The notes under the pieces are model-generated. The model saw nothing but the letters and a program-made list of their open reading frames with translations, had not been told where the DNA came from and searched no databases. A DNA stretch of 64,000 nt. It comes from Nocardioides daejeonensis. Lineage in GTDB: Bacteria; Actinomycetota; Actinomycetes; Propionibacteriales; Nocardioidaceae. Shown piece after piece: positions 8,862-16,902 of this stretch (position 1 is its first letter; each line of letters opens with the position of its first letter). Both the position numbers and the translations under genes were made by a program. The stretch covers positions 62,001-126,000 of the forward strand of contig NZ_QHKZ01000002.1 in assembly GCF_003194585.1 (NCBI RefSeq), written 5' to 3'.

Positions 8862-9032
8862 TCAATCGTTCGCTGGACCGGGCATCTCTCGAAACACCCT
8901 GCGAACCATTTGATCGATGTGCTGGTCTACCAGCTCGTCGGTCTCGGTGCCCGCCTTCTTCGTCAGCTGACTAATCACGCCGCCGAGGACCACGGAGACC
9001 AGTAGAAGGATCCACGTCAAGTAGCTCGGCAC
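8862..9032 (-). CDS. Small single-span membrane protein (56 aa)
   Basis: Starting at GTG 9032, the frame encodes an N-terminal membrane helix (YLTWILLLVSVVLGGVIS) followed by KK and a charged amphipathic tail (TETDELVDQHIDQMVRRVFRE). Its first 16 nt overlap the end of the membrane-protein gene upstream, a translational-coupling arrangement that supports it being real. No family is recognised. It lies upstream of the SIR2-like gene on the same strand with a 225-nt gap, so a common transcript is possible but unproven. Confidence 0.55.
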   Translation of the reverse strand: MPSYLTWILLLVSVVLGGVISQLTKKAGTETDELVDQHIDQMVRRVFREMPGPAND

Positions 9033-9379
9033 TGGGCCGCCTCAGCGGTCATTGCAAGGATTAAGGCTTGAGTGACGCCAAGACCTCCCGCGAGGATCAT
9101 CAGACATCGCACGAGTAGGAGCTTCCGCCGCACACCGACAACGGCTAACTCAGCGACGTGACGCTGTACGGCGGAGTTGAGGTACTCGGCGAGGCGATTC
9201 TTGCCCTCGCTTGCGGGCAGGGCAGCCAGTAGATCGGCATGCGCCTTCAGCGCACTCACTCGACGAGTTGAGGCTGATGCGAGCCAGTTCGCGCCAACCG
9301 CGAGGCCGATGGCCGAAATGACTAAGGAGCCGAGCGACTGCCACCACATGTGCGGCACCTTAGAGCGAGGCTCCGACAC
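9017..9379 (-). CDS. Hypothetical membrane protein with two predicted spans (120 aa)
   Basis: Two hydrophobic segments are visible, about residues 14-33 (SLGSLVISAIGLAVGANWLA) and 87-109 (LLLVRCLMILAGGLGVTQAL). A charged, probably helical cytosolic stretch lies between them (ADLLAALPASEGKNRLAEYL). No family is recognised. The stop overlaps the start of the 56-aa membrane-protein gene by 16 nt. Position and strand suggest a three-gene set with the SIR2-like gene. The 248 nt between this gene and the enoyl-CoA hydratase gene at 9628 hold nothing I can identify. Confidence 0.55.
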   Translation of the reverse strand: MSEPRSKVPHMWWQSLGSLVISAIGLAVGANWLASASTRRVSALKAHADLLAALPASEGKNRLAEYLNSAVQRHVAELAVVGVRRKLLLVRCLMILAGGLGVTQALILAMTAEAAQCRAT

Positions 9380-9627
9380 TCTGGACGGACCCGCGGGTTG
9401 CGCGCTTCCCGCGTGGGACTCGAGCTGCGCGCGTTGACCCTATACCGACGCAGGCCGCTTCCTTAGGTGCGTCGAACCGCCGCCTCTGACTGGGGGCCTG
9501 GCTTCAGGGAAGCGTGAATACGGGTGCGGGCTACGGCCGTCTTGGAGCCGTCGCATCACGCGACATCTGCTGCGGTCTGAAGCCGCATTTCATGTGAGGC
9601 GACGCATCTCGCCTCAGCCGCGCGTCC

Positions 9628-10413
9628 TCACCACCCAGCAGGCAACCCCGTGAAGTCGGGCGCGCGCCCCTCGGCGAAGGCAGTGAGCGCCTCGAGGTTG
9701 GCAGGCCCACCCATGAGCTCGGCGAAGCAGGCGTTCTCGCGGTCGCGGGCCTCGCGCACCGCCGTACGGTGGGGTTCGGTCATGGTGCGCTTGACGGCGC
9801 GCAGGCTGGAGATCGGCTTGGCAGCAAGGACTTCCGCATGATCGCGCGCCACGGCAAGCAACTCTTCAGGTGAGCAGACCTTCCAGACCAGTCCCATCTC
9901 CAAGGCGACCTCGGGCGAGATCCACTCCGAAGACATCAGCACCCAGGCGGCGTTCTGCCGACCGATCAGCTGGGGGAAGAGCAGGCTGGACGCCGCTTCC
10001 GGAGCCACCCCGAGCGAGGTGAAGGGGCACTTGAACTTCGCGGCCGTCGACATGAAGGCCAGGTCGGCGAAGCCGAGGATCGTCGTACCGATGCCGAGAC
10101 CGAGGCCGTTGACGGCCAGAACCAGCGGCTTCGGGAACTCGACGAGAGCGTCCAGGAAGCCGATGAACCCGTGCTTGCCCGGCACGAACGCCGGATCGGT
10201 GGCCCGGGCGTGCATCTCCAGCAGATCCGTGCCGGCACTGAAACCACGACCGGCACCCGTCAGCAACACCACCGCCACCGAATCATCGGCAGCGGCCGCC
10301 AGGAGCGCCTCCGCGGTGGCGTCGTACAACTCCTCATTGAAGGCGTTGAGCGCGTCCGGCCGGTTCAGGGTGATCGTCCGGACGCGCTTCGCGTCCTCGA
10401 TGAGGAGGACCAT
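9628..10413 (-). CDS. Enoyl-CoA hydratase/isomerase family protein
   Basis: This crotonase-fold protein of 261 aa shows the oxyanion-hole motifs TGAGRGFSAGTDL (about residues 55-67) and a second one around NGLGLGIGTTILGFADLAF. It would hydrate or isomerise an enoyl-CoA. The ATG at 10413 overlaps the stop of the nitronate monooxygenase gene by one base, and both follow fadD19, so it is the third gene of that operon. The usual active-site Glu pair is not evident at standard spacing (a Thr-Asp pair appears in the first motif), so an isomerase role is possible. Its step in sterol side-chain catabolism cannot be fixed. Confidence 0.8.
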   Translation of the reverse strand: MVLLIEDAKRVRTITLNRPDALNAFNEELYDATAEALLAAAADDSVAVVLLTGAGRGFSAGTDLLEMHARATDPAFVPGKHGFIGFLDALVEFPKPLVLAVNGLGLGIGTTILGFADLAFMSTAAKFKCPFTSLGVAPEAASSLLFPQLIGRQNAAWVLMSSEWISPEVALEMGLVWKVCSPEELLAVARDHAEVLAAKPISSLRAVKRTMTEPHRTAVREARDRENACFAELMGGPANLEALTAFAEGRAPDFTGLPAGW

Positions 10414-11513
10414 CAGCGACCCAGCTTGGTGAGCCGGTCGACGGTCTCCTCGTACTCGCGCACGAGATCTGCCATGACGTCGGCGACCGGACGCACCTCG
10501 TTGGTGCGGCCCACGATCTGGCCGGCCGGCATGGAGATGGTCTCGGGGTTGTCGCCCGAGTTCATCCGGTTGTGGGCGTCGGCGACCAGCAGGTTCTGCA
10601 AGGGCATCGGCAGCGGGGTCGGCGCGTCCTCGGTCTCCCAGGCGTCGGTCCATTTCGTCTTGAGCAGGCGCGCGGGCTTGCCGGTGTAGACCCGCGTGCG
10701 CACCGTGTCGCCGGAGCCCGCCTGCAACAACGCGTCGCGGATCCCGGTGCCGGCCGAGAGGTCGTACTCCTCCACCGTCAGCCACAGCGAACCGGTCCAC
10801 GCACCCTGCGCGCCGAGTGCCATCGCCGCCGCCATCTGGCGACCGGAGCCGATGCCACCGGCAGCGAGCACAGGTACGTCGGGTCCCACCGCGTCGACGA
10901 TCTCGGGGGTGAGCACCATCCCGGCGATCTCCCCGGTGTGGCCGCCCGCCTCGTAGCCCTGCGCCACGATGATGTCGACGCCGTTGCGCACGTGCGAGAG
11001 CGCATGCTTCGCAGCGCCTGCCAGCGCCGCCACCTTCACGCCCGCGGCGTGCGCCTGCTCGATGACGTCCACCGGCGGCGAGCCGAGCGCGTTGGCGATG
11101 AGCACCGGCCGGTGCGCCAGCGCGACGTCGACGTGAGAGCGGGCCACCGAGTGCAGCCAGCCCAGTACTCCCTCACGCCCCTCCCCCTCCGGCAGCGGCG
11201 GCACGCCGAGCTGCTGCAGCGTGCGCTCCACGAACGAGATGTGCTCCGGCGGGATCATCGCCGCCAGATCGACCGCCTTGCCCTCGGTCGGCACCTTCAT
11301 CGGCATGACGACGTCGACGCCGTACGGCTTGCCGTCGGTGTTGTCGTCGAGCCAGTCGAGGGTCTTGTCGAGCTCGTCCGCGTCGTTGAACCGGACACAG
11401 CCGAGCACGCCCAGCCCACCGGCCTTCGACACCGCGGCGGCTACCTTCTCCGACGGAGTGAAGGCGAAGATCGGGTACTCGATGCCGAAGGCTTCACAGA
11501 TAGGGCTACGCAT
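10413..11513 (-). CDS. NAD(P)H-dependent flavin oxidoreductase, nitronate monooxygenase family
   Basis: The 366-aa protein belongs to the 2-nitropropane dioxygenase/nitronate monooxygenase (TIM-barrel, FMN) group: the N-terminus CEAFGIEYPIFAF, the phosphate-binding segment VAQGYEAGGHTG, and PVLAAGGIGSGRQMAAAMALGAQG are all present. In sterol clusters relatives such as IpdC reduce or desaturate CoA-linked intermediates rather than oxidise nitronates. It is distinct from the IpdC at 31183, which lacks this protein's long C-terminal region. It lies 6 nt after fadD19 and overlaps the downstream hydratase gene, so it is probably induced with the KstR-controlled fadD19 promoter. Confidence 0.8.
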   Translation of the reverse strand: MRSPICEAFGIEYPIFAFTPSEKVAAAVSKAGGLGVLGCVRFNDADELDKTLDWLDDNTDGKPYGVDVVMPMKVPTEGKAVDLAAMIPPEHISFVERTLQQLGVPPLPEGEGREGVLGWLHSVARSHVDVALAHRPVLIANALGSPPVDVIEQAHAAGVKVAALAGAAKHALSHVRNGVDIIVAQGYEAGGHTGEIAGMVLTPEIVDAVGPDVPVLAAGGIGSGRQMAAAMALGAQGAWTGSLWLTVEEYDLSAGTGIRDALLQAGSGDTVRTRVYTGKPARLLKTKWTDAWETEDAPTPLPMPLQNLLVADAHNRMNSGDNPETISMPAGQIVGRTNEVRPVADVMADLVREYEETVDRLTKLGR

Positions 11514-11519
11514 AGTTGG

Positions 11520-13145
11520 TCACTCCTCGCCGTCGCGGTCGGCCAGGGCGATCTCCTTGGCCTGCGGGTACTGCGCCTTGCCGGTGGCGTTGCGCGGGAT
11601 CTCGGGCACGATCGTGAGGCCACGCGGCAGCTTGTAGCCGGAGAGGTGCGCACGCAGGTAGTCACGCAGCTCCTCCAACGCCAGCTCGACGCCCTCACGC
11701 AGCTCGACCACCGCGTGCACGGTCTGGCCGTACCGCTCGTCCGGGAGGCCGACGACCAGCACGTCGTACACGGCGGGGTGGCTCTTGACGGCCTGCTCGA
11801 CCTCTTCGGGGTAGACCTTCTCGCCGCCGGTGTTGATGCAGTTCGAGCCACGGCCGAGCAGCGTCATCCGGCTGCCCTCCTCCATGCGGGCGTAGTCGCC
11901 GGGGATCGCATAGCGCACCCCATCGATGTCGATGAAGGTCTTCGCCGACTTCTCCGGGTCCTTGTAGTAGCCGACCGGCACGAAGCCCGCCTTCGCGGTG
12001 CGGCCGACCTTGCCCACATCGGTGGCCGGGTCGAGCACGTTGTTGTCGTCGTCGATCAGCACCGTAGCGTGGCCGATGGAGACCACCGGGCCGTCGCTGG
12101 AGAGGGCGCTGGCATCCTGCAGCCCGGTGCCCTGGAAGCCGGTCTCCGAGGAGCCGACCGAGTCGGTGAAGACGGCGTTGGGGAACTTCGCCATCCACCG
12201 CTCCTTCACGGTCTTGGAGAAGATGGCCGCGCTGCTGGCGATCGCGAAGAGGCTCTGACCGTCGAAGTCGCCCTCCTCGTAGGCCTCGATGAGCGGGCGC
12301 GCCATGGCGTCGCCGGTCATGAACATCATCTGGACCTTCTCGCGGTCCACGATCTCCCAGGTGCGCACCGGGTCGAACTTGGGCTCGAGGATCGTCAGCT
12401 GGCCTGCGAAGAGGTGCATGAGCAGGCTGGACTGAGCGCCGCCGTGCATCAGCGGGCTGAGCGGCAGCGTGATCAGGTTGGCTCCCTCGGCGGCCGCCTT
12501 GGACTGGTCGTACTCGCCCCTGAGGTCACCGGTCATGAAGTCGACGCCACCGCCGAGCACCCGCCAGAAGTCCTCGTGGCGCCACATCACACCCTTGGGG
12601 AACCCGGTCGTGCCCCCGGTGTAGATGATGTGGATGTCGTCGGCACTGCGGGGCCCGAAGTCCCGCGCATCGCTCTGCCCGGCCATGGCATCGTCGAGCA
12701 GCACCCCGCCGTACGCCGTCACGTCGCTCTGGTCGTCCGGCTCCAGGCTGTTGGGCACGGCGATGATGGTCTTGAGCGCCTCGAACTTGGGCGCCACCTC
12801 GCCGACGAGGCCGGCGTACACGCGGTCGTGGACCAGCCCGACGAGGTCGGCGTTGCCGAACAGGTACTCGAGCTCGCCCGCGACGTAGCGGTAGTTGATG
12901 TTGATCGAGACCGCGCGCACCTTGAGGATCGCGACCAGCGCGATCACGTGCTCGATGCTGTTCTTGGAGTAGAGCCCGACGTGATCACCGACCCCGATGC
13001 CCTGGGCGGAGAGGTAGTGCGCGAGTTGGTTGGCCTTGCGCTCCAACTCGGCGAAGGTGATGGTGTCCTCGCCCACCTGGACGGCGAGCCGGTCAGGCAC
13101 GGCGTCGACGGCGTGCTCGAAGAGATCAGCGATGTTCAGAGCCAT
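11520..13145 (-). CDS. fadD19: Steroid side-chain acyl-CoA synthetase, FadD19-like
   Basis: This 541-aa ligase matches FadD19 (Rv3515c) along its length: ALNIADLFEHAVDAVPDR at the N-terminus, IIYTGGTTGFPKGVMWRHED, MMFMTGDAMARPL, DSVGSSETGFQG, GVRYAIPGDYA and NTGGEKVYPEEVE. The FadD19 group activates C26 sterol carboxylates and is needed for C24-branched sterols in Rhodococcus. The catalytic C-terminal Lys region reads RNATGKAQY. A KstR-like operator lies 11 bp upstream of the start, and echA19 is divergent, exactly the Rv3515c-Rv3516 arrangement. The two downstream genes are probably co-transcribed. Confidence 0.88.
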   Translation of the reverse strand: MALNIADLFEHAVDAVPDRLAVQVGEDTITFAELERKANQLAHYLSAQGIGVGDHVGLYSKNSIEHVIALVAILKVRAVSININYRYVAGELEYLFGNADLVGLVHDRVYAGLVGEVAPKFEALKTIIAVPNSLEPDDQSDVTAYGGVLLDDAMAGQSDARDFGPRSADDIHIIYTGGTTGFPKGVMWRHEDFWRVLGGGVDFMTGDLRGEYDQSKAAAEGANLITLPLSPLMHGGAQSSLLMHLFAGQLTILEPKFDPVRTWEIVDREKVQMMFMTGDAMARPLIEAYEEGDFDGQSLFAIASSAAIFSKTVKERWMAKFPNAVFTDSVGSSETGFQGTGLQDASALSSDGPVVSIGHATVLIDDDNNVLDPATDVGKVGRTAKAGFVPVGYYKDPEKSAKTFIDIDGVRYAIPGDYARMEEGSRMTLLGRGSNCINTGGEKVYPEEVEQAVKSHPAVYDVLVVGLPDERYGQTVHAVVELREGVELALEELRDYLRAHLSGYKLPRGLTIVPEIPRNATGKAQYPQAKEIALADRDGEE

Positions 13146-13155
13146 GGCAGCACAC

Positions 13156-13169
13156 TAGAACACGTTCTC
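13156..13169. promoter_or_regulatory. KstR-like operator between fadD19 and echA19
   Basis: TAGAACACGTTCTC matches the KstR consensus TnnAACnnGTTnnA at all positions but the last. It lies in the 46-bp gap between the two divergent starts (13145 and 13192), so one TetR-type KstR dimer could repress both genes until a sterol CoA ester appears. Confidence 0.75.
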
Positions 13170-13191
13170 GTTTTGGGCTAGCGTTCTTTGC

Positions 13192-13986
13192 ATGTCAAAC
13201 GAATCTCCGCACGCGCTGGTGGAACTGGTCGACCACAAGCTGGTCGTCACGATGAACCGCCCCGAGGCGCGCAACGCACTGTCCGGCGAGATGCTGTCGA
13301 TCATGGAGCAGGCGTGGGAGCGCGCCAACACCGATCCCGAGGTGCGCGTCGTGATCCTCACCGGTGCGGGCGGCGCGTTCTGTGCCGGCGCCGACCTCAA
13401 GGCGATGTCGAAGGACTCCCCCGGCGAGAAGTTCGAGTCCGGCTCCTACGACCCCAGCATCATCAAGGCGCTGCTCAAGGGCTACCGCCTGACCAAGCCG
13501 CTGATCGCCGCGGTCGAGGGCGCGGCGATCGCCGGTGGCACCGAGATCCTCACCGCCACCGACATCCGCATCGCCGGCGAGTCCGCGCGCTTCGGCGTCT
13601 CCGAGGCCAAGTGGAGCCTCTACCCGCTCGGCGGCTCCGTCGTGCGCCTTCCCCGCCAGGTGCCCTACACCGTGGCGATGGACCTGCTCCTGACCGGACG
13701 CCACATCAAGGCTCCTGAGGCCAAGGAGATCGGCCTGATCGGTCACGTCGTGCCCGACGGCGAGGCGCTCGCGAAGGCACACGAGATCGCGGACCTGATC
13801 TGCGCCAACGGACCGCTGGCGATCCAGGCCATCATCAAGACCGTGCGCGACTCCGAGGGGCGCCACGAGGACGAGTGCTGGAAGGACGACGCCACCATCG
13901 GTGCTGCCGTCTTCTCCAGTGACGACGCCAAGGAGGGCCCCCGCGCCTTCGCCGAGAAGCGGAAGCCGAACTTCCAGGGGAAGTAG
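13192..13986 (+). CDS. echA19: Enoyl-CoA hydratase, EchA19-like
   Basis: This crotonase-family protein of 264 aa has the oxyanion-hole motif [15 protein letters not shown] and the second motif [14 protein letters not shown]. In M. tuberculosis EchA19 (Rv3516) is next to fadD19 and hydrates enoyl-CoA intermediates of the cholesterol side chain, and the divergent pairing with fadD19 is preserved here. The ATG at 13192 has no clear Shine-Dalgarno, and the KstR-like operator ends 22 bp upstream, so a very short leader or leaderless transcript is likely. The gene ends at the 46-bp repeat array. Confidence 0.87.
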   Translation: MSNESPHALVELVDHKLVVTMNRPEARNALSGEMLSIMEQAWERANTDPEVRVVILTGAGGAFCAGADLKAMSKDSPGEKFESGSYDPSIIKALLKGYRLTKPLIAAVEGAAIAGGTEILTATDIRIAGESARFGVSEAKWSLYPLGGSVVRLPRQVPYTVAMDLLLTGRHIKAPEAKEIGLIGHVVPDGEALAKAHEIADLICANGPLAIQAIIKTVRDSEGRHEDECWKDDATIGAAVFSSDDAKEGPRAFAEKRKPNFQGK

Positions 13987-14016
13987 GCGACGCTCCCGTG
14001 CGGTGGTCGAGCGTGT

Positions 14017-14152
14017 GGTCTCGACAAGCTCGACCACCGAGGCGGCTCGACCACCGAGGCGGGGTCTCGACAAGCTCGACCACCGAGGCGGCTCGACCAC
14101 CGAGGCGGGGTCTCGACAAGCTCGACCACCGAGGCGGCTCGACCACCGGGGC
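14017..14152. repeat. Three tandem copies of a 46-bp palindrome-rich repeat
   Basis: The unit begins GGTCTCGACAAGCTCGACCA and recurs at 14017, 14063 and 14109 with near-perfect identity. Each unit holds CTCGACCACC twice, with the inverse GGTGGTCGAG just upstream at about 14002-14011. The array fills the space between the convergent ends of echA19 and the FadD8-like gene, so it can fold as a terminator-like structure. Similar intergenic repeats are common in Nocardioidaceae, as far as I recall. Confidence 0.85.
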
Positions 14153-14155
14153 GGA

Positions 14156-15796
14156 TCAGCCGACGGTGCGGCCGTGCCCCTCCCAGAAGCGGTCGCGCAG
14201 GGCCTTCTTGTCGGGCTTGCCGAGGCCGGTGAGCGGGAGGGCGTCGACGGCGAGGATCTGCTTGGGCGCCTGCACCGAGCCCTTGCGCTCCTTGACCATC
14301 GCCTGGATCTCCTCGATCACCGCATCGGTCAGCTCCTGCCCCTCGCGTACGACGACCACTGCCGTCACGGCCTCGCCGAACTTCTCGTGCGGCGTACCGA
14401 TGACACTCACCTGGGCGACCGCCGGGTGCTCGGCGACGACGTCCTCGACCTCGCGCGGGAAGACGTTGAAGCCGCCGGTGACGATCATGTCCTTGGTGCG
14501 GTCGACGATGTACCAGAAGCCGTCGGCGTCCTCGCGGGCCACGTCGCCGGTGCGCATCCAGCCTCCACGCCACGTCTCGGCGGTCTGCTCCGGAAGCCCC
14601 CAGTAACCTCCGGAGACGAGCGGGCCGGCCACGCAGATCTCGCCCGGCTCGCCCTGAGGGACGGGCTCGCCGGCCTCGTCGAGCAGCGCCGCACGCACCA
14701 GGGCGCTCGGCCGCCCGCACGAGGTGAGCCGCTCCATCGCGGGCACTCCCTCGGCGTCCACGTGGTCGCCCTTGGCGAAGTAGGTGATCGCCATCGGCGC
14801 CTCGGACTGCCCGTAGTACTGGGCGAAGATCGGCCCGAAACGCTCGATCGCCTCCTTCAACCGCACCGGGTTGATCGCGGACGCGCCGTAGTAGACGGTC
14901 TCGAGCGAGGAGAGGTCGCGGGTGCGGCTGTCGGGGTGGTCCATCAGCGCGTAGAGCATCGTGGGTACGAGCATCAGCGAGTTGATCCGCTTCTCCTCGA
15001 TCATCGCCAGCACCTCGGCCGGGTCGAAGCGCGCCGTCACGAAGAGGGTGCCGCCCTTGATCACCACTGGCACGAAGAACGCCGCGCCCGCATGGGAGAG
15101 CGGCGTGCACATGAGGAAGCGCGGCTCGGCCGGCCACTCCCACTCGCTCAGCTGGATGCTGGTCATCGTGTTCATCGACTGGGCGAGACCGATCACGCCC
15201 TTGGGCTTGCCGGTCGTGCCGCCCGTGTAGGCGAGCGAGACGATGTGGTCCGGTGGCAGCAGCCGGGCTGCCAGCGGCTCGGCGGCACAACCCGCGGCGA
15301 CCTCGATGAGGTCCGCCGTCCGCCGACCCGAGGCGGCGGCCGCCTCCGCGAGCTCGGCGGGCACCGGGCCGAGGGTGAGCACCTGGCTCAGACCCGGGCA
15401 GAGCTCCAGCAGCTCGATCGCACGCGGTGCGAAGTAGGGGTCGACCACCAGCACCGTGATCTCGGCGTCGTTGATCACGTAGGCGTGGTCGGCAGCCGAC
15501 CCGAGGGGGTGCAGCGAGACCCGGCGGAAGCCCTGGGTCTGCCCGGCACCCAGCACGAAGAGCACCTCGGGACGGTTCAGCGCCAGCAGCGCCCCGGAGA
15601 CGCCGGTGCCGGCGTCCAGCTGCTCGAAGGCCTGCACGTACTGGCTGATCCGCTGCGCGACCTCGCCTCCGGTGAGGCTGACGTCGCCGAGGTGGATGAT
15701 CGGGCGGTCCTTGTGGCGACGCAGCGCCGACACCATCAGATGGCCGTTGTGCGGCCCCCAGCGCAGGGTCGCGTCGGCGTCCTGGATCGCGGTCAT
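14156..15796 (-). CDS. Acyl-CoA synthetase, FadD8-like
   Basis: This 546-aa AMP-forming ligase has SLAYTGGTTGKPKGVIG, CTPLSHAGAAFFVPV, VYYGASAINPVRLKEA, QYYGQSEAPMAITYF and DMIVTGGFNVFPREVEDVV, closely resembling M. tuberculosis FadD8. The catalytic Lys region is LTGLGKPDKKALRDRFWEG. It would make a CoA thioester from a lipid acid. I start at ATG 15796, which overlaps the stop of the F420-type oxidoreductase gene (ATGA). This coupling puts it in the KstR-linked operon read leftwards from 16839. Its exact substrate in sterol metabolism is not known from sequence. Confidence 0.85.
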   Translation of the reverse strand: MTAIQDADATLRWGPHNGHLMVSALRRHKDRPIIHLGDVSLTGGEVAQRISQYVQAFEQLDAGTGVSGALLALNRPEVLFVLGAGQTQGFRRVSLHPLGSAADHAYVINDAEITVLVVDPYFAPRAIELLELCPGLSQVLTLGPVPAELAEAAAASGRRTADLIEVAAGCAAEPLAARLLPPDHIVSLAYTGGTTGKPKGVIGLAQSMNTMTSIQLSEWEWPAEPRFLMCTPLSHAGAAFFVPVVIKGGTLFVTARFDPAEVLAMIEEKRINSLMLVPTMLYALMDHPDSRTRDLSSLETVYYGASAINPVRLKEAIERFGPIFAQYYGQSEAPMAITYFAKGDHVDAEGVPAMERLTSCGRPSALVRAALLDEAGEPVPQGEPGEICVAGPLVSGGYWGLPEQTAETWRGGWMRTGDVAREDADGFWYIVDRTKDMIVTGGFNVFPREVEDVVAEHPAVAQVSVIGTPHEKFGEAVTAVVVVREGQELTDAVIEEIQAMVKERKGSVQAPKQILAVDALPLTGLGKPDKKALRDRFWEGHGRTVG

Positions 15797-16839
15797 GCCA
15801 GCACCTCCGCAACCTGGCGCACCTCGGCGGCCGAGCGCAGGCTCAGCAGGAGCGTGGTGACGCCGGTGGACTCCCACTGCGCCACCCGCTCCTTGACGTA
15901 GCCGGCGTCGCCGATGATGTGCATGTCGTCGACCAGCTCGTCCGGGATGAGGGCGGTGGCCTTCTCCTTCTCCCCCGCCAGGTAGAGCTCCTGCACCTGG
16001 TCGGCCAGGTCGCCGTACCCCATCCGCTCGAAGACGTTCTTGTGGAAGTTCGCCTCCTTCGCACCCATGCCACCCATGTAGAGCGACACGAACGGCTTCA
16101 TGGCATCGAGGACGGCCTGCTTGCTGGCACCGTTGTCGGGCGTGATCGTCAGGTTGCAGGTGGCGGCGATCTCGAAGTCGTCGCGCGTACGCCGCGCCCC
16201 GGGCCGCGCGAAGCCCTCGTCGAGCCAGGGCTGGTACATCGCTGCCGACTTCGGCGTGTAGAAGATCGGGATCCAGCCGTCGGCGATCTCCGCCGTCTGC
16301 GCGACGTTCTTCGGACCCTCCGCACCCAGCCAGATCGGCAGGTCGGCGCGGAGCGGGTGCACGATCGACTTGAGGGGCTTCCCCAGGCCCGTGGCACCGG
16401 GGCCGTCGTAGGGCAGCGGATGCGCCGGCCCGTCAGCGGTCACCGGGGCTTCGCGGGCCAGCACCTTGCGGATGATCTCGACGACCTCGCGGGTCCGTGC
16501 GAGCGGCTTGGCGTACGACTGGCCGTACCAGCCCTCGACGACCTGCGGGCCGCTCACGCCCATGCCGAGGATGACCCGGCCGCCGCTGAGGTGGTCGAGG
16601 GTCAGCGCATGCATGGCGATCGAGGTCGGCGTGCGCCCCGACATCTGCACGATGGAGGTGCCCAGTCGGACCTTCTCGGTCTCCCGGCCCCACCAGGCCA
16701 GCGGGGTGAAGGCATCGGACCCCCAGGCCTCGGCGGTGAAGATCGCGTCGAACCCGGACTGCTCCGCGGCAGCGACGAGTTCCGCGGTGCCGGACGGGGG
16801 CTGCGCACCCCAGTAACCGAGTTGCAGGCCGAGCTTCAT
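15793..16839 (-). CDS. LLM-class F420-dependent oxidoreductase, Rv3520c-like
   Basis: This 348-aa luciferase-like monooxygenase fold protein has LGLQLGYWGAQPP at the N-terminus, VRLGTSIVQMSGRTPTSIAMHA and GGRVILGMGVSGPQVVEGWYG, typical of F420-dependent enzymes of the Rv3520c group. Those are conserved in KstR regulons next to Rv3521-Rv3523. The same order is found here, divergent from the DUF35 gene with a KstR-like operator between them. The enzyme probably reduces or oxidises a sterol side-chain intermediate using F420. Cofactor choice (F420 rather than FMN) is inferred from family. Confidence 0.85.
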   Translation of the reverse strand: MKLGLQLGYWGAQPPSGTAELVAAAEQSGFDAIFTAEAWGSDAFTPLAWWGRETEKVRLGTSIVQMSGRTPTSIAMHALTLDHLSGGRVILGMGVSGPQVVEGWYGQSYAKPLARTREVVEIIRKVLAREAPVTADGPAHPLPYDGPGATGLGKPLKSIVHPLRADLPIWLGAEGPKNVAQTAEIADGWIPIFYTPKSAAMYQPWLDEGFARPGARRTRDDFEIAATCNLTITPDNGASKQAVLDAMKPFVSLYMGGMGAKEANFHKNVFERMGYGDLADQVQELYLAGEKEKATALIPDELVDDMHIIGDAGYVKERVAQWESTGVTTLLLSLRSAAEVRQVAEVLA

Positions 16840-16878
16840 CTGGGTTCCTCCTGGCGGTGAGATGCTTGTCAGACACAC

Positions 16879-16892
16879 TAGAACATGTTTCA
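16879..16892. promoter_or_regulatory. KstR-like operator between the F420 oxidoreductase and DUF35-ltp operons
   Basis: TAGAACATGTTTCA matches TnnAACnnGTTnnA at every fixed position. It lies 39 bp upstream of the leftward start (16839) and only 10 bp upstream of the rightward ATG (16903). The rightward transcript must therefore start at or next to the operator and have a very short leader, or translation begins further in (a GTG lies at 16945). Confidence 0.8.
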
Positions 16893-16902
16893 CTTCTGGG
16901 CC

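Noticed and set aside
10572..13181. An 869-codon open frame on the plus strand
   Set aside because: It lies opposite the clearly homologous nitronate monooxygenase and fadD19 genes and has arginine/histidine/valine-rich antisense composition.
13743..14155. Minus-strand frames encoding repeated SVVELVET
   Set aside because: They are translations of the 46-bp repeat array and the end of echA19, not a protein.
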